Shown here: one piece after another, positions 1-13,800 of the stretch
How positions within the stretch are numbered: position 1 is the first letter of the stretch
Layout of the letters: the number at the start of each line of letters is the position of its first letter
Assembly: GCF_043641665.1 (NCBI RefSeq)
Contig: NC_092201.1
Coordinates: 4,240,501 to 4,304,500 of the forward strand
Source of the DNA: Enoplosus armatus
Taxonomy: Eukaryota; Chordata; Actinopteri; Centrarchiformes; Enoplosidae
Direction: 5' to 3'
Length of the DNA: 64,000 nt
Translations under genes and position numbers: made by a program
Notes under the pieces: model-generated
What the model was told of the DNA's origin: nothing
Seen by the model: only the letters and a program-made list of their open reading frames with translations
Databases searched by the model: none

Positions 1-458
1 CCCCATTGTGTTATTCATTTACAAAAATATACAGCCAGCTATCCTGTCCAGCCCTCTGGCCATAATCACCTGGTGTGCAGTTAATGCTGAGAAAAAAATG
101 ATTTATGCCTATGCTGGACATTTGTCATCTTAGTATATTTTCGCGGAGAAAGACACAAGAGGATGAAAGGCATTTATCTATCATTCATCCATTTATCAAT
201 AGTTTATATATAAACTACAGATTTCTCCCAATCATCCATGTTACTGCATAAGAGCTTCAAGTAGCTATTTAAGAATGCAACGTAATTAATGTCCTGGCAG
301 AACAGGACAACCTCTCTGATGTTAATGTGAAAACGGGCATTGTGACTGCATGCAGATGGCACATGAATATCAAGTTGAGAAGAGAAGAAAAGAAAAAGAT
401 CTTGCTGAGCAGGAGTCTTTTTTTTGCCAATGCTGACTTTACCAGCCCTGTTTTAACG

Positions 459-471
459 GTTGCTAGGCAAC
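459..471. promoter_or_regulatory. RFX X-box-like site
   Basis: GTTGCTAGGCAAC has the classic X-box form, with GTTGC and GCAAC half-sites in inverted order. Nothing else in the surroundings suggests a promoter. Confidence 0.25.
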
Positions 472-2764
472 ACTCATTAGTGTGGCTCCACTGATAAGAG
501 TCAGAGAGACGGGATGCATGAACCCAAAGTTAGACTTCTGCTCGCAGGCAATTAGATCTCTTTAGGGACAGTTTGGAAATGAACACCAACACCTCACATA
601 CTGCTCTGGTGAACCTTGTGATATTCAGCACATTCCAGGAAAGCCAAACTAAATCAGACCTAATGTTAGCAAGCCAGGCTAACTAGCTTCCACTTTCCCA
701 GTAGAACACAAAGTTTACCATTCAGTGGGTCCTTCCACATGTTGAATGGTTTAAATGGGACAGATCGTCTGAAATCACTGACAGTAAAACAAATGCTATG
801 AGGGCTTTTATCGCTTTTTAACACCTTTTATCAACCTTCGTAGGCTATGTAAAGCTTTGACGTGCTCCAGTCAGTAGCTCATCATATGGCTGTCAAATGT
901 CAGTCATATGCTGCCAACAGAAATGTCCACCCAGAGGCTTGAATCTTAGATGCGGTGTTCAAAACTATATCTAAAAAAGGTAGTTTAGTAACAATTTATA
1001 TTGCCTTACTCAAAAATAAGGAGGATTCAAATTTCAAACTTTAATATGGGGTGCATTTAACTTTATTTGATGTTTCTACTTTACTCCAACTTGCTTTTGT
1101 CTGATTTTCTCCATTGTCCATAATGAGACCATGCGTGAATTTGTTTCACGCAGCTACTGGTTAAACTTGGAGGAGCTATAGAGAGCTATGGAACAAGATT
1201 CTTTCCTGCCGAGAAAAAGGAAAACTCACGCCTCACACTTAAACCGCATGTCTTTAAGTCTTGCATTGTATTGTGGTCTATTGTTGGTTGGTGGAGGAAG
1301 TGGAATGTCTGTGCTTTTGATGATTTTCTCACATTATGTTGCTGAATATCAGAGTAAATTCCAGGGTAGAGAAAGAAGCATTTACTCACTTGACACCAAA
1401 ACCTGGAGCTTCAGATTGCTTCAACATTTTCTGCTATCATATATATATATATACTATAGCTCCTGAAAATATCTTGATACAATGCGAAATCGCCAGTATC
1501 CATAGAAAAAACTACATACAACATAATTGGCCCAGGCAGGCTCAATTAGAAAGAAAAACGGGAGTGAGAATTTTCTAAAACCATGGAATTAGGTTACTCA
1601 CAAATTGCTTTACTGTTCAATAAACTTGTATTTTTGCATTTAGATAAGGACTGCTGGTATTTCAGTCTATCACAGCAGTTTCATTACTGACAAATGTTTA
1701 TTTGCCGTTTTATTTCCTCAGATGTGAAACATAAGAAATGTGAGGAATTAAATTACCAAGCTGGACTACTGAGGCATTATTGTAAAAAATCCACAGTTGT
1801 CAGTATTATTAGTAAACGGGCAACTGTGACTTTATGACAAGCACAAATCAACCACCATCACCCAAAGCACAAGCACACAAACTACACCTTATTTAAATAT
1901 ACTCTCCTTACAATGACGCTTAGTTATTCTTTTCATTTCAAGACTGGTGGAGGGGAATAACCAATAACCTTTTAAGGATATGTTTGCCCTTGTTGCTGCA
2001 TATATTTGATCCCAACCACATAGGTCACATCCATATCCAGTTCATTAGTTTCAGATTGAGTGCTGGGTATTCTGCAGTTAAGAGAGTAGAGAAAATCCAA
2101 TTTTGCGCTCATCCTACTCGCCAATTCTGTCTTTGGGAATCTTTGAGGTGGCCCGTCTAATGAGCTCCCATGAAATTTGGTTTCCACACCAGACAATATA
2201 CCTCATTGTGTCCGAGGCCAACATTTATTTCTCCTCTCCCCTCCACCCTTAGTGCGTGCACGTGCTTGCACACACACACACACTACAGAAATGAAGCAAT
2301 TTGAATTTGAGGAAGCTGCCGAGTGTAAGTTTTCAGTCATTACCTTGCAGCCAATTGATATGACCATTATTCAGATGGGCAGAATGGTCTTTTATGTGAG
2401 ACAATGTGCAATACGCTATGAAGGTCAGTTATACAGAAGGGACTTTGATTAAAGAATAGGCTCTGATCTTGCAATATGTATATTTAAAGAGTTATTGGTC
2501 GTACCACGCCCCTCCCAGACCCCAGAACTCTTCCTTTACAAAAGTAGGTCAGCTGACAAGTTGAGAGCATCCTGCATAATGCAACAGACATTTTTTGCCT
2601 TTCATACTGAAAAGCAACATGTTTTTCAAGTTACAAACTACAAGGTACTGTCATCGAGGTAGCTGTCTGTGGCCATGAGTGCCCTACATGCATTTTTGGC
2701 CCGCTGTCAGTATTTAAATGGATAAAACAAAGGTCCTCTTGTACGTCAGGACACAAACACACAC

Positions 2765-2766
<2 letters not shown>

Positions 2767-2794
<28 letters not shown>
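2767..2794 (+). repeat. (AC)14 microsatellite
   Basis: Uninterrupted dinucleotide run, with an imperfect AC stretch just before it. Confidence 0.97.
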
Positions 2795-2799
<5 letters not shown>

Positions 2800-5700
2800 G
2801 CATCATCTAGCAGCCGCATAGATTAGACTGTTTTAATCAAGTTTGTTTGATGAGAGCATGGTTTGACTGGGACATGCAGCTGGCAGCAAAGGGACGGAAG
2901 AATTGCATTAGTCCCGCAGTAGACAATACAGTAAACCTCTGGAGATTTGACTGTGCACTGACCATTTTCCATAGTATTAAGAACACACATATTCTTACCA
3001 TTGCAGATGAGAATTGGAAGAATTGTTATGGGCAGCATGTGCTAAAAAGAAGAAGACCACTTGCCCCCACACACTCAGAGTTAGTGTTTTCTGCTTTGAC
3101 AAGATGCTCACCATGGAAGCTTGCAGTCAATTAGGTAGCACTGGAACAAGCACAGCTCAGAGAATTCTTTAATAATAGAAAATAAAGAGAAACATGGGAG
3201 GAAAACCCAAATGACCTGCTGATTATTATGCTAATTAAAACCTGTTTTCATGGGTAGTTGTATTAAGTTGAAAGCAATATTACCCATATTTCTTGTATTA
3301 AAAATAAATACCAATCAATCCAATCCAATCTTTCCATTTTCTTGAAAAATAAAACCGCAAATCAATGCACCCTGTGTGTATTTCATGGCCAAATGACTGC
3401 ATTAAAACATACACATTTCACAAAACTGGAAGGATGAGTACTGACCATAATAAATACAATGTAGAGATACTCATTTTCACCGCAGGGATATTTAACTGTG
3501 AAAAGGGTAATCACTCACCTTGATGTGATTACATTTTCAATTCTTTACAGTATTTGTTCGAGTTCAGCAGCGGTTGCAAGTGACAAGCTTATTTCCACCT
3601 CCATTCTCCGACAGCGGTGAAGTCAGCAGGGTGCATGCAGGATCTGGCTGTGGCCCGTCACAACGCCATATTCAGTATTCTATGAGTCAAGCTATTTGAA
3701 CCCTTTTTATGACCTTCTTGGCTTTATTAAGAAGTCAGAGCAGCGTCCAGCACGTCAACCCGAACAAAATGGCCGAGGTGATTCGTCGAACATCTACTTC
3801 TTTTGAAACTTCTCTTTGAAAAGAATAAAGCTTTGAAATAATGAAGCTGGGGGTGGCCGCAGCTATAGGTTAATGGGATTCAATCAAAGTTAGCAGAGTC
3901 TCTGTGAGTGTGTTTTGATGTGGCCTGACTGTGACTGATTGAAATGGCATATTACCACCTACAGCGAAGGTTACAGGTAGGTGATATCTGATCCACTGGA
4001 GTTATGATGGAAGTCAGTCTGACTGATGACCAAACCATCATTGTCTCTTTGTGACGCAGCTTGCTCTGCCTAATCAGTTGTTTTTGTTCTGGCAGAAGGG
4101 ACTCTACCTCCCCAGCTCACGTCCATTATCCATAATTAACAGAGCAGAGGGCTGCAGATGAGGCAGAGAGGCTCAGTGTGGAGACAGAAGTGTGGGTTGC
4201 ATGAGTGGAGCTCCTCTGTCATGATTTGAGCAGATTCAAAGGATTACAAAACTGCTGGAAAACTATCTTTCGGCTTTCTTTAACCAGCAACATTTACAAG
4301 AAAGTTTGTGAATAATGAGAGTCATGCTGCTTTTTGCAGAAAATTAAAATGCTAATTTGACCTATTGATTTTTTTCCAGGAATGTATCATCACATCACAG
4401 CATCTCGTTGAATACGTGTGATTCAGAACTTCACAAAACAATGATATTACGGCTAATCAAACCTGGGAAAATGAAGAAATGTGTATCCAGCATAGTAAAG
4501 TGCAGCCTCTAATCAGCTGCCTATTCAATAGTAAAAAGTATTGTAATGCAGCACTTATTGTCTAGACTACCTGACCCCCGCAGACAGTGAGGTCCAAGGA
4601 CAAAGTTAAATCAGTGCTTTCAGTCTGTCTGTAAACTTGAATTGCTTAAACACACGCCACTAAAGAGCACTAGGAGCCAAGACCCAACTCCAGGACCCAA
4701 GTGGATTGCTATCATATATTCATGTGGTGCGTCATAATTGTCTAATGTTTTTTGAGGCAAGATGGAGAGTGTGTGAAGTGTAATAACATGAAAAACAACA
4801 TGCATTGCTAACCATTTTTGACCATGGCTAATCATGGCTAATTGGTATTGTTCTTATGTGGGTCTATTTGGATTACATCTATTTATCCTCTGGTCTATTT
4901 CGGACAAGGTCTGTTTCTAAAACAAATGTATTTATGTATGGGTGGTTTACCTAAGTGTTCTCTGGGGTCCATTTGGACCCATGAAGACCTCTCATTGATA
5001 GTTCTGTGATGTGATTAGCCTAGCTCAGGGCAAACATTTGAAGCACGGGTACGCAGTTAGCCTCAAAAGTAAAATAAAATACAACTTCCGACAACTCCAA
5101 AACTATCTTATTTATTATATATCATGCAAGACTGTCGCCAGTAGATAAGGGTCAGCTAGGTTTTGTTACAGTTAGCAAAATACGCAAAGCTGGCAACTTA
5201 CAAGGACAGGACTTCCAAGATGCTGTGTGTATTGAATTGAATACTAAAACATAATTTGTGAGACGGCTTTGAAAGCTACAAAGTAAACCTTTAAGCTTAG
5301 ATTATTTTGAGACTCAGCAAGAGCAAGTAAGAAGAGGAATATCTGAGTATTGCTTGATGTAATTTTCAGCGACGGATGAAATAAATCATTTACTGTCTTT
5401 GCCATACTAGAGTATATTTACAGTATGTATGTGTTTGGATTTATTGTAATAAGTATGCGTTCTCTCCACTCTCTCGCCCTCTTTGGTTTTCTCTCTGACT
5501 CAGATTTTCCTTGAATCATTTTCTGATCAATTACTCAAACCACATCACTCTATTCAGATTTTAGTTTTTTGCCATAGTGCCACATACAGCTCCTGTTCCT
5601 GATCTGGGTACGTTTGAGCAGCGGCAGCAGCGTAATTCCAGCCTCTGTCTCCCTTTTGTATTTGGCCTTTCATATGATAAATCCATTAAGAAAGTAATTA

Positions 5701-6414
5701 AGTGACTTCTGAGTCCCTGCCAAGTTCTGGCTCTGTTCCATACATTGCAGGGAAATGCAACATATGCCACTGTGCTTTAGTTAAGCTTTAAATGTAGTGT
5801 TTAACTGAGCCTATATGTGATGGAAATCAATCAACAGCTTGCTGTGGATTTAGCCAACATAAACACTACGACAACAGATATACATGTATAAACATCCGCA
5901 GATCTTTCTTATGGGATAAGTATGCCAAACGGTTCAATTTTGATTATCATCGTATATTTGGATGTTAATCTGGGATATTGAATTGGTTCAGCTTTTGGCA
6001 TTATATCGGCCATATAATCAATGTCAATCCTTTCATTTCAGGATGCTCAATTTCCCTTTTTAATTGGAACTTAATGTCCATAGGAAATGCCAGAATGAGG
6101 ACTGTAATTTCCCAGTGCCACACTACATTCATTATCAATGCTTGGTAAACAAAGGCTTCCATTGTTGCCATGCACGCTCTCGGAGCACAACTTCAGGACT
6201 GATTCCATTTCATTTGCATTTCGGCATATTATAAGAGGCAATTACCAGTGCTATAACCGACCCCTCTCTGGGAAAATCATATATTGATTACTAATTAGCG
6301 CCTAATGAAAGCATAACCAACCTTTGTTTGGGAAGTTAAATTACTCTTCTGATTATGTTTTCTGCATATGTATATAGACAATCTTATTTTAAAAATGTGA
6401 TGAGCTCTCAGGGA

Positions 6415-6570
6415 GTGGGCGGGGAGGGTCCTATGATTGGCTTGTGTGGTTTTCTGCTCCAGTTCCAGCAGAGATGTGTGTTATATAAGGTGGCCTGTTG
6501 CGTCATGTGAACTAGTCTGTGCTGGACTGAACTGCTGCTCCTTGCTGTGACATGTGTGTGCATGTATGTG
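6415..6570 (+). promoter_or_regulatory. candidate RNA polymerase II promoter (GC box, CCAAT, TATA)
   Basis: In order on the + strand I see GTGGGCGGGGAGG (Sp/KLF-type GC box, 6415-6427), an inverted CCAAT box ATTGG (6436-6440), TATATAA (6482-6488) and a CRE-like GCGTCATG just after it. The CCAAT-to-TATA spacing is about 46 bp. A start site would be expected around 6510-6515. A possible splice donor GTATGT at 6564 would close a short non-coding first exon. No coding exon is found downstream, so the product, if any, may be a non-coding RNA. All of this is motif reading. Confidence 0.4.
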
Positions 6571-7046
6571 ACAGAAATGGCATGAATTTATAATTGTTGT
6601 GCAAACTATTAGATTTCTCTGATGTGCACAATCCACATGTCTCAAAGAATAAAAATAAATCCATCAAGTTGAATCAGCAGCTCCTTACAGAAGTTTTTTT
6701 TAAGAAAGATGTAAATATGTAAACAAACAAATGACTCTCAGTACAGTAGTTTATCTGCAGGTCCATAAGTGACTAAGTCCAAACCACAGGACAATAACAG
6801 TAAGAGAATCCTAAAAGTCAGTCCTCCTGAGGACAAACAATAAGTATTTTGAAGAGTAAGGAGAGGAGTGCAATCAAGCCCCTCTTCTGACTTGTTATTC
6901 CTGCATAGCAGCTCCCACTGAGCCTGTTCCCCTCAAATCACATGCAAATGTAATTTATGTTCCCAAGTTGGCCACATCAACTGCCCACCCACCTCCCAGG
7001 ATATTTGCATGTGAAGATTGCACTGCTACACCAGTGAGACGGTGGA

Positions 7047-7079
7047 GGGAGGGGATGTGAGGAGGGGACTGTTGGGGGG
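7047..7079 (+). other. possible G-quadruplex
   Basis: Four G-tracts (3, 4, 4 and 6 G) occur in 33 nt, separated by loops of 1, 9 and 6 nt. The 9-nt loop exceeds the usual 7-nt limit, so folding is uncertain. Confidence 0.3.
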
Positions 7080-8077
7080 TGAGACTGTGAAGAAGCAGTA
7101 TGTAGCTGAAAGAAATTCATATTCATCAGTTTGTTCTGGAAAGCTTGTGGGACACCACAAACCACAGAGTGCAGAATACATCAGCCCATGCACGTCAGCT
7201 TGATGTATGTACCATAGATTAGTCCCGTCCCTTTTATAGCCCAAATAATTCCTGTGGCTTCATGCACTCACACGTAAAGACGCTGCATTTTTATTAATAC
7301 ACTCAAATGTAGGTTTAGGTGTTATTTTGTACATTTCATCAACCACTCATGGTCACTGTAGACGTAGATATGCCTGACTCATAGCTGATGGCATACCGCA
7401 CTGGTTTATTTCCATTTCAGACTTTGCCAAGTCGATCACCTTTTTACATTCTCCTGGTTTACAGCGGCTGCTCATTGAATGGATTGACACAAGGTGCACG
7501 TCAACAGTTTGACCCAAGACTCATTGATTGGATGCAAAGAAATCAAAGGGCAAGTTTCACCAAGCACAAAATTGGCCTTAGAAAAGAAGCCCCTTCATCA
7601 TGTGCCACGTCACAACCAAGACTAGAGGACATCTGGTCCTTCTCAAGACCTGAATTCTCAAAAATTGAGGGTTTTAAAGATGATATCATTTGTTTCAAAG
7701 CAGAACCAACATACACAGTTAAAGCCAAGACAAGGCAAATAAATATGAGACAGTAAAATTTTAAATCTTAAGTATTGTTTGTGGCGATCAGGTTCTAACA
7801 AAACATGCATCAAGATTTCTTTTATTGAACAAAACTTTTCCAGGTTGTCAAGCTGGTGGTCAACACCTTGAACTCAATTGTAGCCTGAGGGGTGTCTGCT
7901 TTAAGTAGCAGCTAATGTTCTCTAGTGCACTTTGCTCTGCAGCCTGCAATGTTAATATAAGGCTGGAAATGTAAAGTGACAGAGAGCACTTTAAAAGGTT
8001 TTGTTCCTTCAGGCAGCTGGCTTTCAGTGTTCAGCCTGCCTGAATTGGAAACAACCAGACCTTACTCACAGATGATG

Positions 8078-8176
8078 ATGAAAATCAGACTTTCTGTCAC
8101 TCTTAGAGAAACTCTAGGTTACATTGTACTTGCCCTAGAGCTTCTCTGAGAGCGACAGAAGAAGTCTGATTTTCAT
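8078..8176. repeat. 99-bp near-perfect inverted repeat (hairpin)
   Basis: The left arm 8078-8118 and right arm 8134-8176 are complementary over their whole length: 38 of 41 positions pair, with one 2-nt bulge in the right arm. The loop is only 15 nt. One of the three mismatches is a G-U wobble in the + strand RNA. Both arms start with ATGAAAATCAGACT (right arm read in complement). The shape suits a microRNA-like precursor or a palindromic miniature transposon. I recognise neither, and there is no obvious target-site duplication. Confidence 0.85.
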
Positions 8177-11100
8177 TTGTATTCTGGGAAATTCTGACAA
8201 TGGTATTAACAGTGATAATAATAATCTGACTTGAGACAATTATGAAATGGTGAAATACAAATGGACAAAATTGAATAAAATTTATCAAAACCCAGTTCTC
8301 CTTTTATCGTCTTTGTACTTTGTGAGATAGAGAGAAGGGATGTGTTGCATTGAAGTGTGATGGATGGTGGTGATAAAGAAGCTGAAAGTAAAAAAAAACC
8401 CATCCAAGGTTGAAACAATGACCAATGAGGCATTGTTGGTGGAGTTGAGATGATCGATACGGTGACAAAGCTGGCAGTCAGACCAACAGTTTAGACTGAA
8501 ATGAGCTCTAAACTGGGTGCCAGTCACACCAATCGGCACTGGATATAAAGTAGTGTGTTGTTTTACAAAACCTCAGTATCATTAGAGGTCATCAGCCAGA
8601 TATCAAATTGTCTGAGGTGACTTACCAGCAGTTCGTCATTACTTTATTACCACTGATGCAATCTTACTAAATGTGAGGAAATATTTCCAATAGAAAACTA
8701 GCTAAAATGAATTGAAACATCAATCTGTATAGTTTTTTATATGTAGAAATAAGTTTTTATATAGCACTACCTTACTTATACATCTGTTTATTTATCTAAG
8801 CATGATTCCTTCTGTACTGCACTTCCCTCCAATATCCATTTAGTTTATTTTCAGCAAAGCTACTGTACAATGCTGAGGAACAAAGTGATACACTGATATA
8901 TTTCTCCTCTGCTAACTTTACACCAACTCCTGTCCAGACACACCGAGTTCACGACACCCAGGAGACCGAGAGAAAGTGAGAAGGAGAGAGAGGCGACGGG
9001 GCAGAGCCAAGTCTCATCCTGCCTGTGCTGCCGCCAGATGAGCACCCACCTGATTACCACCCCTGGGGGCCACTGAGCAGCACACAACAGCTGGCAGTGC
9101 CACGTTTATTACCTATAGATTATTCGCAAAGCAACAGCAGTTATCAGTCTCTCATTGACAGGCAGGAACACACTGTAAAGCTCGGGCGTGTCACCCAGCA
9201 GTACGATAAATAAGTAAATGACAACGAAAACGGAAAACCGTCCTGCCTATGGGGTTAGGGAGAACCTGTCAGACTTAGTAAAGAACCACTGAAGGTATGC
9301 CGCCATCTTGAGTCAGTGCAAGTGCCATCGCTTGCTGTGAGTCATGTTTATATTTAGATTGGCGAGGAAGAGGAGCAACCAGGCGAGTAATACACATCAC
9401 CTTCCCCGGTGGAAGCATTTGGCTGTGTGTGAGAGAGAAAGAGAATATTTGTCTGTGTGTGTGTGTGTATATGCATGTGATCCACTGTCTGACCTAGAAA
9501 AGCAGTTGCTCCAATCAGAAGATTCGTGGCAGTTGGGCAACACACTCCACAGTATAAATAACTTGCCGTGTGCCAGTTGCATGCATAATTACAGAGCAGA
9601 GAAGCAGAAGCATGTAGCCTAAAATAATAAGGCATGATGTGTTCCCCCTCTCTGTGTGTGTCTTAAACATGGCTTGGTCATTGTATGGTCCTGTACAGTA
9701 GGTGGGGCTACAGTATCTCAGTCATCATTCAATACATATTGTGCTATGAATGCCGGCAGATTGAGTAGACAGGTTACTAGATAAAATCCTGCTAGTTTAG
9801 GATTCAGTCAAGGCAAAATGTTGCTACCAGAATCCAAATTGTCCATGTTCAAACTGAAAATTTAACATGGTCTGACGAACAGGATAAGATGTATACAGTA
9901 TATCATCAATCACAGCTATCTTACATTGGTTTCTTTTTAGGAAGGATGTAATCTTATCAGCTTCTGAGGTATAGCTTTGGTTACTTGAAAAACATCAGCA
10001 CAGTATACACACTGAATGTACCAATAATAGGGATGTACTTCGAATGTTTAGTCATAGTTTTTGCACAGTCTCCGTTGTGTCAAAGCTTCAACATACATAC
10101 AGTAAAGGGAAATACAAAAGGGACAATGGTTTATACCTGGATTTTCCTGATACATGAAAAAAGACTAATTATCCCAAACATTTCTGGAATAAAAGGTATG
10201 ATTAAGTGTTCCTTTATTGAAAGAGAAGATTGTCCTACTTTTAAAGCTAAATCAAACATTCAAAAACACACTGGATAATCTGAAAAATCACAAAGCTGAA
10301 AACTGGGTTGCTTTTCTTCTTTTCTCTAATGAAAAGTTCTGGAGATACGAGAAATCGTTTCGTACATTCATTGGTAAGGTCCCTATATAAACATCATAGC
10401 CTGTAAAATACAGTACATAAGAGACTGGAATAGAAGTAGAGGATAAAGACAGCAGGGTGACATGGCTTATGAAAAGAGGACACAATAAGAGTACTACATC
10501 AGAGGTGATTCATGTATTTTTTGTGGTCTTGCAATAGTCTGTAATTTCAATAGTAGCCAGAGGGACTTAATGAGTGTTTGAAATAGAAAAAAAAAAAGAA
10601 TATAGGGTGTCCATAGCTGTTTAAAAAAGGTAGTGAACAACAGCATCAGTTCAGCAGAGAGAGAGGGAATCTGACTGGAGGTCAATGGGGGATCTTGGCG
10701 AGCAGAAAGGGCAAATAACGCAGCAGGCTGCAGAGGATGCTTTGACCTTTTACTGCTGGTTTTAGAGCCAAAAGAAGGGCAGGGGGCTGGGTGGAGGAAG
10801 CTCTTGCCTGTGGTGAACTGGAAGCACCTCAGATCTCTGGCATCTCCGACTCCTTTGCCAGAAACCTCCTCCTCGTTCTCCCAGGAGTTGAATGGACGTC
10901 ACGAAAGACTGTAAGGGTTATAGATGCTGACTGGGCTGGACAGCCGTCAGAAGAATTACCAGAGACCAGTGTAGTGTTATGCCTTTGATACCCTTCCTTC
11001 ATCCTCAGAAATCTGATCAAAAAATTTAAATTAAAATTGTGTTTTAACACAACCAACAAACATGGGAACAATATAAACCACTTTAAATACCTTTTTATAC

Positions 11101-13752
11101 CTTTTTTTTTACTATAATTTGACCCCATACTCGACGACGCACCTATCCCTGCCCTTACGTTTGCATTGAAGCCTGTGCCCTTTTCAATTATTAATAGTGT
11201 GGTTATTCAAGAGTTTGTCAACAGCACGCTGTCTGATGAATATTATATTATGTTATCATATGTGTCAAGAGGTCCGGTTATAGCACAATAAACAAACCAC
11301 AAAAGCAGCTTTTGCCAATTAGATCTGAAAATGGGTTGGACTCAACATCAAATCCCGCCGCTTAGGACTCAGAGGGTGGGCTCATATTCCATGCTAACCT
11401 TCCTTTTCAACCTAAAACTTGACATATTTTCTGTCTTTCTGTCATAAAGAATACCTCAGGAAATTGAAAGTGGGTTACGAAGAGGAAAACATGGCTCTCT
11501 TTGGCGCTCATTAAGGTTGGTAGAACACTCATCAAACAGACTTGAAAACTGACTTCATCTTTTCTGCTAAAAGGTCGAGTTAAGAGACTGCAAAGCTTTC
11601 TTATCAAAGACTTTCTCGGTAGATTTAGGCACACATTCAGACAAATCAGCTTTGTACTGAAAATGTAATTGCAACATTTCAGTCCAATCTGATGCAAAAT
11701 GTTAAAGCATGGAATTTCTGAGTTTTGAGAAGCTTTCAACGTGATGAAAAAGAAGTAACTTTAGAAGTAAAAAGCTGCAGATTCTCCTTCATCCAGCCTT
11801 GATTAAGAACAGCCAAAGCATCTTTTACGTGTAGAGGACAGGAACCAAAAAGCAATGCGTAATATAACACAAAGGGGAGATGAAAAAGTGCAAGATTACT
11901 TACGGCTAATTTAAAACTGACACAAAATCTAATTTGCACAGAAATACAAGGCTGTTCTGCGTGATGCTGACAGAGTCTCAGGAAGACTTCTGTGGAGATG
12001 TTGATAGGCTGCCTGTCTGTACAGTAGATGCAGCAGATTAGATGCTAGCCATTGACTTCAGCTGGCCAAACACAGCTGCTCTCTAGACTAAGGTGATAAA
12101 TACTGTCAACTGCACTACACTGATCTGAATGCACCATAGAAGCAAAAAGAAATTGAATGCACAAGCTGGATATTGACTACAGGAGAAATAAGTTAGCTGA
12201 TGTCAATTCTCTGTCCAAGATATTAGCTTATGTCAATTCAAGTGGGATTTAAGCATTCCAGTCTGGACTGGCAAACACTGGCATTCAGCAGTATCTGTAA
12301 AACATACAGGGTCCAGGTGTAGAGCCTCGCGAGCTAAGTGGCGATTTTGAGCAAGTCAAAAGCAGGTTTTTCAATTGGCATGATTACTGCCAACAGGCAC
12401 ACGATTCCAACGGGGCTGAACTCATCTACAATGACGTTACAGGTATTGTCAGCACGAGTGAAAACCACAATGACAAACACGACTGGTTTGACCATGAACC
12501 GACAGCAACAAGGGTGTCCAAAATCCCTGCTTCAATAAATGCCAGTGTAGAGCTTTGCCTAATCACACCCACAGGCCTCAGACTCTGGGGAGGATACTGA
12601 TGTTGCTGCCAACTTAGCTGGAGTAAACACTCGCACAGTTTGAATGCCTCTCTGCAATCATCTCTGTCCAAAGAAATGGCATTTTTGGTTGGAGATGTAC
12701 TTTTATGTTCACCACATCAGGTGTCAGAAGGCCTATCGTTCAGGACAGGACAGATGCACGTCAACAGATTGTTCAATTGTTGCATCCTAGTCTATTTAAA
12801 TCTACAATTTAAAATGTCTGTTCATTGTTAAAATGATCAGAGGTTAAAACTCCCTCCTCATGTGTGTTTGTACATTAGTAAATAGTATCAATCCATTTCC
12901 ACTTTAGCAGCATTATGAGCCCTTTGGTTTCCCATCCCATAAATCTATGAGCAGAGATGAGGTCTGCACATTGACTTTCATCAAGGCCGATTAGCCCAAC
13001 AGTTTCAGACACTCTGGATGCACTGATTCCCATTTTGGAAATACTAGGTTTATTAGGCATGGTTATTTAGCTCCAGCTTCTGTTTGGAGCATGCCTGCTT
13101 GTTGCTCAATACAGGGTATTAGCTCAAAGTGAAGGAAATGGATGTTGACAGACTACACACACACAGACGGTGGAGTGTGGTTCTGCCATATTGCTAAATT
13201 TCAAAAGCACACCGTTTCATTCTCCTTTGTGATTTTAGCTCTTTAGAGTTACACAAAAAAGGTAACAAATATTTGGTCACTGACAGCAGCAGCAACATGT
13301 AAACACAGCACCTGTATTCCTGCTCCCACTTTACACTCAGAAGAGAGAAAATTACAAAGCTCTTACTCTCAACAAATGTATTTGGTAAAGTGATTTATTT
13401 GTGCAAGATGTATAATAAATCTTAAAACTGTTGTTATCTCTAAGGACTTTCTCTAAGGGAACATAATTACTGTGTACTGCACAATAATGAGGAGTTTTGG
13501 GACACGTTCCTGAATGACTTGGCATTTCTAACAAATCTTAAATTTAAACCTGCAGAGCGGAACTTTCTGGCAGTGAGAGTAATTACACAAACACTCAATG
13601 CGCTTTTTTATCTGGAGCATCAGAAACTTTTCTTGGACCCTTCTTAGTTTTTCGGCTATACTCATGTACAAATTGCTGTTTGACGCAAAACGCATCACTA
13701 CAAGTGCACCAGTGTGGAAATGTCGCCACAGACGCATACATACGTTGATATA

Positions 13753-13754
<2 letters not shown>

Positions 13755-13796
<42 letters not shown>
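13755..13796 (+). repeat. (TA)21 microsatellite
   Basis: Uninterrupted TA dinucleotide run of 42 nt. Confidence 0.97.

Positions 13797-13800
<4 letters not shown>

Larger units (their letters stand above)
1..6414. other. non-coding, A+T-rich
   Basis: No exon or RNA gene found. Open frames are short and lack codon bias. It contains the X-box-like site at 459, the (AC)14 at 2767 and a palindromic GGTCCATTTGGACC near 4967. Bases 6180-6360 are non-repetitive with homeodomain-type words (ACTAATTAGC, CCTAATGA) and could be a conserved non-coding element. Confidence 0.7.

Noticed and set aside
655..700. Possible remnant of the long-TIR element family (AGCCAGGCTAACTAGCTTCC)
   Set aside because: It shares only about 20 bases with the element at 59392 and has no ends, so it is too short to call.
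10780..10990. G+C-richer patch with open frames on both strands
   Set aside because: No recognisable peptide and no paired splice sites, so not reported as an exon.
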